The notes below the pieces were generated by a model. It searched no databases and had not been told where the DNA came from. It saw only the letters and a list, made by a program, of their open reading frames with translations. From positions 14,442 to 28,186 of the forward strand of contig FR891177.1 in assembly GCA_000433515.1 (NCBI GenBank): a DNA stretch of 13,745 bases. Direction: 5' to 3'. Shown piece after piece: positions 5,965-11,720 of this stretch. Made by a program: the position numbers and the translations under genes. The stretch is from Candidatus Colimorpha enterica (GTDB taxonomy: Bacteria > Bacillota > Clostridia > Oscillospirales > CAG-272). How positions within the stretch are numbered: position 1 is the first letter of the stretch; every line of letters starts with the position of its first letter.

Positions 5965-6834
5965 GTGGAATACCGGAGAAATTATGCGGTCAGATTTATT
6001 CTTATAGGGCTTTGCCTTGCGGCAATTGCGGTGCTTGCGGTGATGCTTTTTAGAACTCCGTCAAAAAGACCGGGGGAGAGCAGTGCCGCCGCTCCGGAAA
6101 CTACAGCTGCTCCGCCGTCGACCGTGCCGGAAACGGCGGAAAGCGTCACGACTCCGGAGGAAACGACCACACAAAAAACCGAAAGCACGGCTCCCGTGAC
6201 AGAACCGCCGCGTCAATATGAATATGCAACCGACGTGTCGCGGTATCTTGAGTTTATCGACACCGACGACAGGTCATACCTGATACTTGCCAACAGGAGT
6301 CACGCTCTCGGTTCGAAATATGTCCCTGAGGGGCTTACAAAGCTGAACGGCTACGGAAACGTGACGCTTCGTCATACAGCCGCTATGGCTTTTGAGGCAA
6401 TGTACAAAGAGATGAAGGCTCTCGGAATGGCGGATGTTGTTGTGTCGAGCTCATATCGCGATTACAATCATCAGAACAAGCTGTACAACAGGTATATAAA
6501 AGAGGAGCTTGCAAGGCATCCGGGCTACACGTGGGAACAGGCGGCGGCAATTGTCGACACCTACTCTGCCCGCCCCGGTACAAGCGACCATCAGACCGGA
6601 CTTACCGTTGATTTCTATCCGGTCTCGTCAAGGTTTGAGAAAACAAAAACATTCAGGTTCATGATGGAAAACGGATACAAGTTCGGTTTTATCCTCCGCT
6701 TTCCGAAGGGAAAGACCGACATAACCGGATATATGTACGAATCGTGGCACTGGAGGTTCGTAGGCAGGAAAGCCGCAACGGAGATGTATGAGCGGGGGAT
6801 CACGCTGGAGGAGTATCTGGGGATGACAGAATGA
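5965..6834 (+). CDS. VanY-type D-alanyl-D-alanine carboxypeptidase, membrane-anchored (M15B)
   Basis: Zinc peptidase expected to trim the terminal D-Ala from peptidoglycan stem peptides outside the cell. The start is GTG at 5965 with SD AGGAGGG (5952-5958); no ATG gives a better fit. Residues 9-29 form an uncleaved signal anchor with no lipobox. Residues about 36-82 are a Thr/Pro/Glu/Ala-rich linker that probably spans the wall. The catalytic domain covers about 95-289, with SSSYRDYNHQ (161-170), the zinc motif SARPGTSDHQTGLTVDF (His209, Asp216) and ESWHWRFVG (Glu259 base, His262 ligand). All catalytic residues are present. It is a single-gene unit, divergent from mscS and converging on the ROK kinase gene. 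There are no VanR/S/H/A genes nearby, so this is likely housekeeping wall remodelling rather than glycopeptide resistance. A D,L-carboxypeptidase (LdcB-like) activity is the main alternative. Confidence 0.92.
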   Translation: MEYRRNYAVRFILIGLCLAAIAVLAVMLFRTPSKRPGESSAAAPETTAAPPSTVPETAESVTTPEETTTQKTESTAPVTEPPRQYEYATDVSRYLEFIDTDDRSYLILANRSHALGSKYVPEGLTKLNGYGNVTLRHTAAMAFEAMYKEMKALGMADVVVSSSYRDYNHQNKLYNRYIKEELARHPGYTWEQAAAIVDTYSARPGTSDHQTGLTVDFYPVSSRFEKTKTFRFMMENGYKFGFILRFPKGKTDITGYMYESWHWRFVGRKAATEMYERGITLEEYLGMTE

Positions 6835-6868
6835 AAAAAAGGACTTTCGGTTTTCGGAAGTCCTTTTT
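6834..6868. terminator. Bidirectional terminator between the VanY gene and the ROK gene
   Basis: The stem GGACTTTCG (6841-6849) pairs with CGGAAGTCC (6855-6863), with one T-G wobble and loop GTTTT. It is flanked by A7 on the left and T5 on the right, which can extend the stem by five pairs. The T-run serves the + strand and the A-run, read as T on the - strand, serves the ROK transcript. It begins at the VanY-gene stop codon and lies 20 nt from the end of the ROK gene. Confidence 0.92.
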
Positions 6869-6887
6869 CAGTATGAGCTTTCGGGGG

Positions 6888-7838
6888 TTATCTCCCCAGT
6901 GCAGCCGCGCCGACGATGCCGGCGTCGTTTCCGAGTGCGGCGATCTTTATTTCGGTCTTGACTGACTGATTCCTCGTGTACTGATCGGCGTTGACGATCT
7001 CTGTAAGGGGCTTAAGAAGGTAATCTTTTTCGTTGCAGACACCGCCGCCGATGAGGAGGACCTCCGGCTGGAAGATGTTTATCATATTGGTGATGCCGCA
7101 GGCAAGGTAGGAGATATACATATCAACTACCTCTTTTCCGGCGCGGTCGCCCTTTTTCATTGCGGCAAAGGCTATGCGCGCGTCGGCTTTGTTTATGTCG
7201 TTTCCGCACATTTCCCACATGAGGGTGTCTTTGCAGGCGGCGAGCTTTTCCTTTGTCATGCTGACAAGCGCGGTTGCCGATGCGTAGGCCTCAAAGCAGC
7301 CCTTTCTGCCGCAGGAGCACTGTCTGCCGTTGTATTCTATGACCGTGTGGCCGAGCTCTGCGCCGGCATAGTTGAAGCCGGAGTAGATCTTTCCGTCAAT
7401 GATGACCCCGCCGCCGACGCCGGTGCCGAGGGTGATCATGACCGACAGGCGCTTGCCCTTCGCCGCGCCTCCGACAGCCTCGCCGAGAGCGGCGGCATTT
7501 GCATCGTTCTCAAGGTATACCTTCCTCACCGGCAGGTATTTGCGCAGTGTGTCGGCTATCGGAAAGCGGAGGAAGGGAAGGTTGTTTGCATATTCGATAA
7601 TGCCGGTCCTGGGGTTGACGCTTCCGGGAGCCGCGATCCCCGCGCATACGACCTCTTCAAGCCCGATGCCGGTTTCGGCAAGCAGTTCAAGACAGAGCTT
7701 TCCCATGTCGGCAATTATAAGCTCCGGGTCGCGGTTGACAAGCGTGGGGGTGCTGCCCTTTTTAACGATCTTAAAGCTCTCGTCAACGATTCCGACAGCA
7801 ATATTGGTGCCGCCGAGGTCAATTCCTATGTAATACAT
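6888..7838 (-). CDS. ROK-family glucokinase / sugar kinase
   Basis: Predicted ATP-dependent kinase of glucose or a related hexose, cytosolic. The 316-residue protein has the phosphate-binding motif DLGGTN (7-12), the catalytic loop ENDANAAALGE (110-120, base Asp112), a second nucleotide motif GTGVGGG (138-144), and the ROK zinc signature with ELGH (161-164) and CSCGRKGCFE (174-183). The zinc ligands are His164, Cys174, Cys176 and Cys181. IGGG (263-266) is the adenosine-binding region. There is no N-terminal winged helix, so it is an enzyme rather than a NagC/XylR-type repressor. The ATG start has SD GGGAG (7849-7853), about 10 nt spacing, lying inside a small perfect inverted repeat. The gene follows mscL by 132 nt with no clear promoter. 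Substrate cannot be told from sequence; glucose (GlcK) is most likely. Confidence 0.9.
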   Translation of the reverse strand: MYYIGIDLGGTNIAVGIVDESFKIVKKGSTPTLVNRDPELIIADMGKLCLELLAETGIGLEEVVCAGIAAPGSVNPRTGIIEYANNLPFLRFPIADTLRKYLPVRKVYLENDANAAALGEAVGGAAKGKRLSVMITLGTGVGGGVIIDGKIYSGFNYAGAELGHTVIEYNGRQCSCGRKGCFEAYASATALVSMTKEKLAACKDTLMWEMCGNDINKADARIAFAAMKKGDRAGKEVVDMYISYLACGITNMINIFQPEVLLIGGGVCNEKDYLLKPLTEIVNADQYTRNQSVKTEIKIAALGNDAGIVGAAALGR

Positions 7839-7848
7839 GATTAAAACA

Positions 7849-7945
7849 CTCCCGTCCGGGAGATCCTTTCGCGGTTTGTTTCCGATTTTATCGGAGACGG
7901 TTTATTGAATGTGGCTTCCGCCGCCGCTCCGGCAGAGAAAGCCAC
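7849..7945 (-). promoter_or_regulatory. Structured mscL-ROK gene intergenic region with SD-embedded hairpin
   Basis: Three perfect inverted repeats fill most of this 132-nt gap. They are CTCCCG/CGGGAG (7849-7862, 2-nt centre), TCCGAT/ATCGGA (7881-7895, 3-nt loop), and GTGGCTT (7911-7917)/AAGCCAC (7939-7945) enclosing GCCG/CGGC (7923-7933). In the minus-strand RNA, the first folds as CTCCC-GGAC-GGGAG and contains the SD of the ROK gene (GGGAG). It could therefore hide the ribosome binding site. None is followed by a proper U-tract, so none is a convincing terminator. Function is inference. Confidence 0.4.
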
Positions 7946-7970
7946 AAAAAATAACTGTTGATAAGATAAA

Positions 7971-8492
7971 TTACTTCTTTTCGAGAAGAACCCTGATGTT
8001 CTCAAGAAGCTCTGCCTGTCTGATGATGGAGTCCTCGATAAGGGTCTGTCTTTCCTCGGCTGCCTTGGCGGCGGCGTCTGCGGCTTCCTTTTCGGCTTTT
8101 GCCTTTGCCTCTTCTTCTTCAGCTTTTTTCTTTTCCGCCTCTATCTTCTTGTGCTCAAGAGTGTTCTTTGCCTTCATAAGAATTCTGAGGACGATGAAGA
8201 TGCAGAGGGCGGTGAGGAGGAAGTCTATTATGGTCTGGATCCATGTGCCCCAGAGGATCGCGTTTTCGGGGGTGACGACATTGCCTGCCTCGTCAACCAC
8301 TGCCTTTGAAATAACGGTCTTGATGGAATCAAGATTGCCGCTCTTTACGAAAATGCCGACGAACGGGTTGATTATGTAGTTGACAAGTCCGGTGACGATC
8401 TTGCCGAACGAGGCGCCGATGACAACGCCGACTGCCATATCGATGACGTTGCCCTTGAAAATGAATTTTTTGAAGTCTTCGATGAATTTCAT
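7971..8492 (-). CDS. mscL: Large-conductance mechanosensitive channel with extended C-terminus
   Basis: Homopentameric emergency-release channel of the cytoplasmic membrane. Residues 1-107 match MscL closely: N-terminal amphipathic MKFIEDFKKFIFKGN, TM1 about 15-45 (NVIDMAVGVVIGASFGKIVT), extracytoplasmic loop about 46-79, TM2 about 80-107. The gate positions known from E. coli (Leu19, Gly22, Val23) are Met19, Gly22 and Val23. The protein is 173 residues against about 136 in E. coli. The excess is a Lys/Glu/Ala-rich helical stretch at about 113-150, before the usual C-terminal bundle helix (EDSIIRQAELLENIRVLL). The ATG has SD AGGAGA (8500-8505) at a 7-nt distance. It has its own promoter and a two-hairpin leader, and may also be reached from the upstream zinc-ribbon gene, with no terminator between. 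Confidence 0.96.
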   Translation of the reverse strand: MKFIEDFKKFIFKGNVIDMAVGVVIGASFGKIVTGLVNYIINPFVGIFVKSGNLDSIKTVISKAVVDEAGNVVTPENAILWGTWIQTIIDFLLTALCIFIVLRILMKAKNTLEHKKIEAEKKKAEEEEAKAKAEKEAADAAAKAAEERQTLIEDSIIRQAELLENIRVLLEKK

Positions 8493-8521
8493 GTTTCTGT
8501 CTCCTGAAAAAATATGTTTTT

Positions 8522-8560
8522 CCGCATGACGCGGTGAGCCGTCTCTTATCCGGACGGCTC
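8522..8560 (-). promoter_or_regulatory. Two-hairpin leader of mscL mRNA
   Basis: On the minus-strand transcript, a perfect 8-bp stem joins 8553-8560 with 8536-8543 (GAGCCGTC/GACGGCTC, 9-nt loop). It is followed at once by CCGC/GCGG (8522-8534, loop of 5). The first hairpin starts about 3-5 nt after the predicted transcription start, so it would cap the 5' end of the mRNA. No U-run follows directly. mRNA stabilisation or control of mscL translation are possible roles. Confidence 0.45.
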
Positions 8561-8570
8561 TACTGTAATA

Positions 8571-8598
8571 ATTATATCACAGGTGGTGAAAAAGTCAA
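8571..8598 (-). promoter_or_regulatory. Sigma-A promoter of mscL (extended -10)
   Basis: On the minus strand, TTGACT (8593-8598) is followed by a 16-nt spacer and TATAAT (8571-8576), preceded by TG to give the extended -10 TGATATAAT. The -35 box lies only 8 nt past the stop of the upstream zinc-ribbon gene. Predicted start is near 8564. Confidence 0.88.
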
Positions 8599-8605
8599 GC
8601 AATAA

Positions 8606-9307
8606 TCACGTTTTATCGGCCTTTTTCTCAAGCTCCAGCCTGTCGGTGTGGAGAAAAGCGTTTGCGGCAAGGGTCGAGGACATGGGTATCTGCTTCTCGT
8701 ACCCGCAGGTGCGGCAGAATATCCGGACGGAATCGCCGCAGAATTCGAAATCATATCTTGCCGTGTCGCCCTCGTGACAGCCGCAGGTGATGTCGCCCTC
8801 CTCAGCAAGCTCCGTGAGCATGAAGCGGACAACATCCTCGATCTGCGCGTAATCGATCCTGAAATCGCGGTCGACATTGTCGGAGGAATCGTCGCTGACG
8901 GCGTTTCTGCCGTTTCTGAACTCGTCAAAGCCGGAAAAGCCCGCTTCTTCAAGCAGAGAGAGAAGCTGTTTATCCGACTCCTTTGCCGCCTCTATGACCT
9001 TTTCGCGGTTTCCTATGAAGCAGATGTCAAGCGAGGAATAGGTGCAGGAAAGGGCAAGCAGGTCGCGGTCAAAGAAGGCACCGGAGCTTAAGACATATGT
9101 GTGCGGAGCGGGGCAGAACATACACGGAACGGTTATACGCAGTTTTCTGTCGTTTGTGTAGGCGATCTTCAGCTCCGAGCCTCCGCAGTCGCATTTCAGC
9201 TTTATAAGATCCCCGGAGAGGGAGAATATCCCGACCATTCCGAGGATGAATTTCCCGCAGGCCGGACAGCGGTATGCGATTGTCGTTTCTTTTGAATTCA
9301 GCACCAT
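8606..9307 (-). CDS. Hypothetical protein with multiple zinc-ribbon Cys pairs
   Basis: I do not recognise a characterised family. The 233-residue protein is soluble, acidic in the middle and Cys-rich. CPAC (14-17) and CDC (39-41) make a plausible first zinc ribbon. CMFC (62-65) is a third pair. CGC (175-177) with Cys198/Cys201 (CRTCG) makes a C-terminal ribbon, and Cys190 is unpaired. Residues 101-170 look helical and charged, without Cys, separating the two metal regions. The paired ribbons suggest RNA, DNA or protein binding, but no catalytic motif is visible. ATG at 9307 is 3 nt after the stop of the upstream membrane-protein gene, with a weak SD (AAGG at about 9318-9321) inside that gene. 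This points to an operon with translational coupling. The stop is followed almost directly by the mscL promoter. Confidence 0.75.
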   Translation of the reverse strand: MVLNSKETTIAYRCPACGKFILGMVGIFSLSGDLIKLKCDCGGSELKIAYTNDRKLRITVPCMFCPAPHTYVLSSGAFFDRDLLALSCTYSSLDICFIGNREKVIEAAKESDKQLLSLLEEAGFSGFDEFRNGRNAVSDDSSDNVDRDFRIDYAQIEDVVRFMLTELAEEGDITCGCHEGDTARYDFEFCGDSVRIFCRTCGYEKQIPMSSTLAANAFLHTDRLELEKKADKT

Positions 9308-9310
9308 ATT

Positions 9311-10012
9311 TCAGTTACCTTCTTCGCTTTTTCTTTCGGGGGCGGTGATTGTCACAAGGTCGGTGGTCTTTGCCGCGGTCTTCTTTTCGGAGGCGGTAAG
9401 CTCGTGATCCTTCGCGGGGCCATCGCTGTACCACATGGTGCTGATGTCAAGAAGCTCCGGCAGGTCGCCGTCGGTGTTCCGGTAGACGTACAGGCTCAGT
9501 TTTTCAGCCTCAGAGAGGTCGACATCCTCGAAAATGACGCGGTAATAGCCGTATATCAGCTTGCTGTCGGTCAGGGTGAGGCAGGATCTGTAGCTGTTGC
9601 CTCTGTCGTCCTTCAGGACAAAGACAAAGGGGGTGTCGGTGCCGCCCGTGTATTCTTTGATTTTTCCGTTCATGAGATTGTATCTCAGCATGAACTGTAT
9701 CTGCGACGGCTCTTTTGTCAGCATGACATGGTCGGTGAAGAAGAGCTTTTCGGTCAGGTTTCTGTCCTTGGCAACGTCATTGTAGGCAAGCAGGTCGTAA
9801 ACCGTGAGCGAGCCGCTCTTTTCAAGCATCTCCGCAGCCTTTTCCGTGAAAACGTAGCCGCTGACCTTTTGTGTTCCCTTCTGAAGCCTGCCGCAGACGG
9901 CAAACCAGGCAAGCATGAGCACAACGAAAATTATGAAGATCCACTTGATTATTTTTCCGAATATCACAAGCCCCTTCGGAGCCTTTATGCCGTCCTCGTC
10001 CATATAATCCAT
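9311..10012 (-). CDS. Hypothetical single-span membrane protein
   Basis: No known family recognised. The start taken is ATG at 10012 (MDYMDEDGIKAPKG), because GGGGGA lies 7 nt upstream. It also lies below the promoter, whereas an upstream frame extension to 10120 would begin before the predicted transcription start. The 233-residue protein has a short acidic then basic N-terminus, one hydrophobic segment at about 20-40 (IIKWIFIIFVVLMLAWFAVC), and a probably extracytoplasmic domain at about 48-200. That domain has alternating beta-like segments (FVFVLKDDRGNSYRSCLTL, KLSLYVYRN). The C-terminal tail is hydrophilic and charged. It heads a two-gene unit with the zinc-ribbon protein. Topology is likely N-in, C-out. 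Function is unknown. Confidence 0.75.
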   Translation of the reverse strand: MDYMDEDGIKAPKGLVIFGKIIKWIFIIFVVLMLAWFAVCGRLQKGTQKVSGYVFTEKAAEMLEKSGSLTVYDLLAYNDVAKDRNLTEKLFFTDHVMLTKEPSQIQFMLRYNLMNGKIKEYTGGTDTPFVFVLKDDRGNSYRSCLTLTDSKLIYGYYRVIFEDVDLSEAEKLSLYVYRNTDGDLPELLDISTMWYSDGPAKDHELTASEKKTAAKTTDLVTITAPERKSEEGN

Positions 10013-10079
10013 GAGATTATCCCCCGTATCGGTAAACAGTATTCGTGCCGCGAAAAAACGGCGGCAGTTTCCGGATATT

Positions 10080-10108
10080 ATTATATCACAAATCCGGGGT
10101 TCGTTCAA
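10080..10108 (-). promoter_or_regulatory. Sigma-A promoter of the unknown two-gene unit
   Basis: On the minus strand, TTGAAC (10103-10108), a 17-nt spacer and TATAAT (10080-10085) with extended TGATATAAT. Predicted start is near 10073, giving a leader of about 60 nt. The inverted repeat CCGGAT (10071-10076)/ATCCGG (10092-10097) brackets the -10 box. The leader has a stem TGCCGC (10046-10051)/GCGGCA (10061-10066). Confidence 0.87.
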
Positions 10109-10145
10109 TAGTCGGGGCAAAAACGAAAAAAATTAATATTTCCTG

Positions 10146-10174
10146 TTGCAACCTGAGCCGCAATGTGATAAAAT
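10146..10174 (+). promoter_or_regulatory. Sigma-A promoter of trpS
   Basis: TTGCAA (10146-10151), a 17-nt spacer, then TAAAAT (10169-10174) preceded by TG (TGATAAAAT, extended -10). Predicted start is near 10181, about 30 nt before the trpS ATG. It lies back to back with the minus-strand promoter, whose -35 box is 38 bp away. Confidence 0.85.
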
Positions 10175-10210
10175 AATGGGTAATATATCTACCGGAAGGA
10201 CGATGACGAT

Positions 10211-11224
10211 ATGGAAGAGAATCGGACGGAAGCAAAAAAGAAAATATTCTCCGGGGTTCAGCCGAGCGGAATGCTCACGATCGGAAACTACCTCGGTTCG
10301 ATAAAGAACTGGCGCGAATTTCAGGACACATACGACTGCCTTTACTGCGTGGTCGATCTTCATGCGATAACGGTGAGACAGGACCCCGCAGAGCTGAGAA
10401 AGCGCACATACGAGACGCTGGCGCTTTATATCGCAAGCGGGCTTGACCCGGAGAAGAACACGCTGTTCGTGCAGAGCCATGTTCCGGCTCATGCCGAGCT
10501 TGCATGGGTGCTGAACTGCTACACGATGTTCGGCGAGCTTTCGCGCATGACGCAGTTCAAGGACAAGAGCAAAAAGTATGCCTCGAACATAAACGCAGGG
10601 CTTTTCACTTACCCTACGCTCATGGCGGCGGATATCCTGCTTTATCAGACCGACCTTGTGCCGGTGGGGATAGACCAGATGCAGCACATTGAGATAACCC
10701 GCGACATTGCGGCAAGGTTCAATCAGATATACGGCGATACCTTCAGAATGCCGGAGGGGTTTGTTCCCAAGGCGGGGGCGAAAGTTATGTCGCTTGCCGA
10801 GCCGGATAAGAAGATGAGCAAATCCGACGCAAATCAGAATGCCTCGGTGCGCATTCTCGATTCCCGCGACGACATCGTGAGAAAGTTCAGGCGCGCCGTC
10901 ACCGATTCCGGGACAGAGGTCTGCCGCGGAGAGGGCAAGGACGGGGTCAACAACCTCATGACGATCTATTCCGCCTTCACCGGCAAGACCGACGCGGAGA
11001 TCGAATCGGAATTTTCCGGACGCGGCTACGGCGACTTCAAGCTGGCGGTCGGAGAGACGGTCGCCGATGCGCTTGCCCCGGTGCATGAGAGGTTCGATAA
11101 GCTGATGGCTGACAAGGGGTATCTTGAATCGGTCATGAAGGAAGGCTCTGCCCGCGCGGCGTATCTTGCAAGAAAGACGCTTTCGAAGGTGTACCGCAAG
11201 GTCGGGTTTACGCAGCCTAAATAA
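10211..11224 (+). CDS. trpS: Tryptophan--tRNA ligase
   Basis: Class I aminoacyl-tRNA synthetase that charges tRNA-Trp, cytosolic homodimer. The 337-residue product has the HIGH-equivalent TIGN at 23-26 within PSGMLTIGNYLG, the Trp-pocket region LMAADILLY (137-145, Asp140), the GIDQ motif at 153-156, and KMSKS at 201-205. The C-terminal helical anticodon-binding region runs to 337. Length is normal for bacteria. The ATG at 10211 has SD GGAAGGA (10194-10200), spacing 10 nt. An ATG at 10203 is out of frame. It is a single-gene unit with its own promoter and a very strong terminator. The predicted leader of about 30 nt is too short for the T-box riboswitch often found before Firmicute synthetase genes, so it is probably not regulated by uncharged tRNA. 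Confidence 0.98.
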   Translation: MEENRTEAKKKIFSGVQPSGMLTIGNYLGSIKNWREFQDTYDCLYCVVDLHAITVRQDPAELRKRTYETLALYIASGLDPEKNTLFVQSHVPAHAELAWVLNCYTMFGELSRMTQFKDKSKKYASNINAGLFTYPTLMAADILLYQTDLVPVGIDQMQHIEITRDIAARFNQIYGDTFRMPEGFVPKAGAKVMSLAEPDKKMSKSDANQNASVRILDSRDDIVRKFRRAVTDSGTEVCRGEGKDGVNNLMTIYSAFTGKTDAEIESEFSGRGYGDFKLAVGETVADALAPVHERFDKLMADKGYLESVMKEGSARAAYLARKTLSKVYRKVGFTQPK

Positions 11225-11232
11225 ACAAGCAG

Positions 11233-11276
11233 GTGGTGTTAAAAAACTCAGGGTGAGTATTTTAACACCACTTTTT
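11233..11276 (+). terminator. Intrinsic terminator of trpS
   Basis: A perfect 12-bp stem, GTGGTGTTAAAA (11233-11244) with TTTTAACACCAC (11260-11271), is extended inside by ACTCA/TGAGT (11246-11250, 11254-11258) around a GGG loop. One A-A mismatch separates the two. T5 follows at 11272-11276. It starts 9 nt after the trpS stop and lies just before the end of the convergent DUF2809 gene. The minus-strand side has no good T-run. Confidence 0.94.
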
Positions 11277-11284
11277 AAACTGCA

Positions 11285-11659
11285 TTATTTTTTTCTGACA
11301 AAGCCAACAATCCCGCACATCAGGCACCCGACGGCATAGCAGAGGATATCGGCGAAGGAGAATGTTGAGCCGAAAATTATCCTTGCAATGCGGTTTTCGC
11401 CGAGTCCTGTCATACCGACGAAGTCAAAATACTGAAGCACCTCAACTGCCGCGGCGAAAAGGAAAATGTAAAGCGGCAGAAGCCTTATCCCCTCCGGGAA
11501 GAATATCCTAACGAAAAAATATATCAGAATCACGACGAAAACGTCGCCGAGATACGGTCTTACAAAGCCGTCGTGGACGAAAGCCGCGATAAGCACCTCG
11601 ACCGCGAACATCAGAAGAAACGCGATAAGGTATTTCAGGCGTTTGTTTATATGACTCAT
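11285..11659 (-). CDS. DUF2809-family small membrane protein
   Basis: Integral membrane protein of unknown function. The 124-residue product has about four hydrophobic segments (about 8-28, 38-55, 59-77, 103-121). It carries what I recall as the family's characteristic stretch FVHDGFVRPYLGDVFVV (27-43), an EVLQYF motif (73-78) and a C-terminal SFADILCYAVGCL segment. It resembles VanZ-like proteins in size and topology. The start taken is ATG at 11659 (MSHINKRLKYL) with SD GGAGGA (11663-11668), a tight 3-4 nt spacing. An upstream extension of the frame would run back through the typA terminator and the typA coding region and lacks an SD. The SD sits directly after the U-tract of the typA terminator, so expression may depend on readthrough. 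Family assignment is from memory of the motif. Confidence 0.82.
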   Translation of the reverse strand: MSHINKRLKYLIAFLLMFAVEVLIAAFVHDGFVRPYLGDVFVVILIYFFVRIFFPEGIRLLPLYIFLFAAAVEVLQYFDFVGMTGLGENRIARIIFGSTFSFADILCYAVGCLMCGIVGFVRKK

Positions 11660-11670
11660 GTGTCCTCCGG

Positions 11671-11705
11671 AAAAAATCGGGGCTGAAGATCGCTCCTCAG
11701 CCCCG
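11671..11705 (-). terminator. Intrinsic terminator of typA
   Basis: The 9-bp perfect stem CGGGGCTGA (11678-11686)/TCAGCCCCG (11697-11705) has a 10-nt loop. On the minus strand it is followed by ATTTTTT (11671-11677). It lies 15 nt past the typA stop and only 2 nt before the SD of the DUF2809 gene. Confidence 0.9.
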
Positions 11706-11720
11706 GTGTTGTGTTTCTGT

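Noticed and set aside
5965..6055. Lipoprotein signal in the VanY-type protein (Cys17 in the hydrophobic segment)
   Set aside because: The residue before Cys is Leu, which does not fit a lipobox (Gly/Ala/Ser needed), so it is treated as a signal anchor.
5965..6834. VanY-type gene as part of a vancomycin-resistance operon
   Set aside because: No vanR, vanS, vanH, vanA/B ligase or vanX homologue is in the window, and the small membrane protein further right is not adjacent.
10013..10120. N-terminal extension of the membrane protein to 10120
   Set aside because: The added 36 codons overlap the consensus promoter, so they would not be on its transcript. ATG 10012 has its own SD.
10133..11086. 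A 317-codon minus-strand open frame opposite trpS
   Set aside because: Antisense to a complete, well-conserved synthetase gene, and it overlaps both divergent promoters. No recognisable protein motif.
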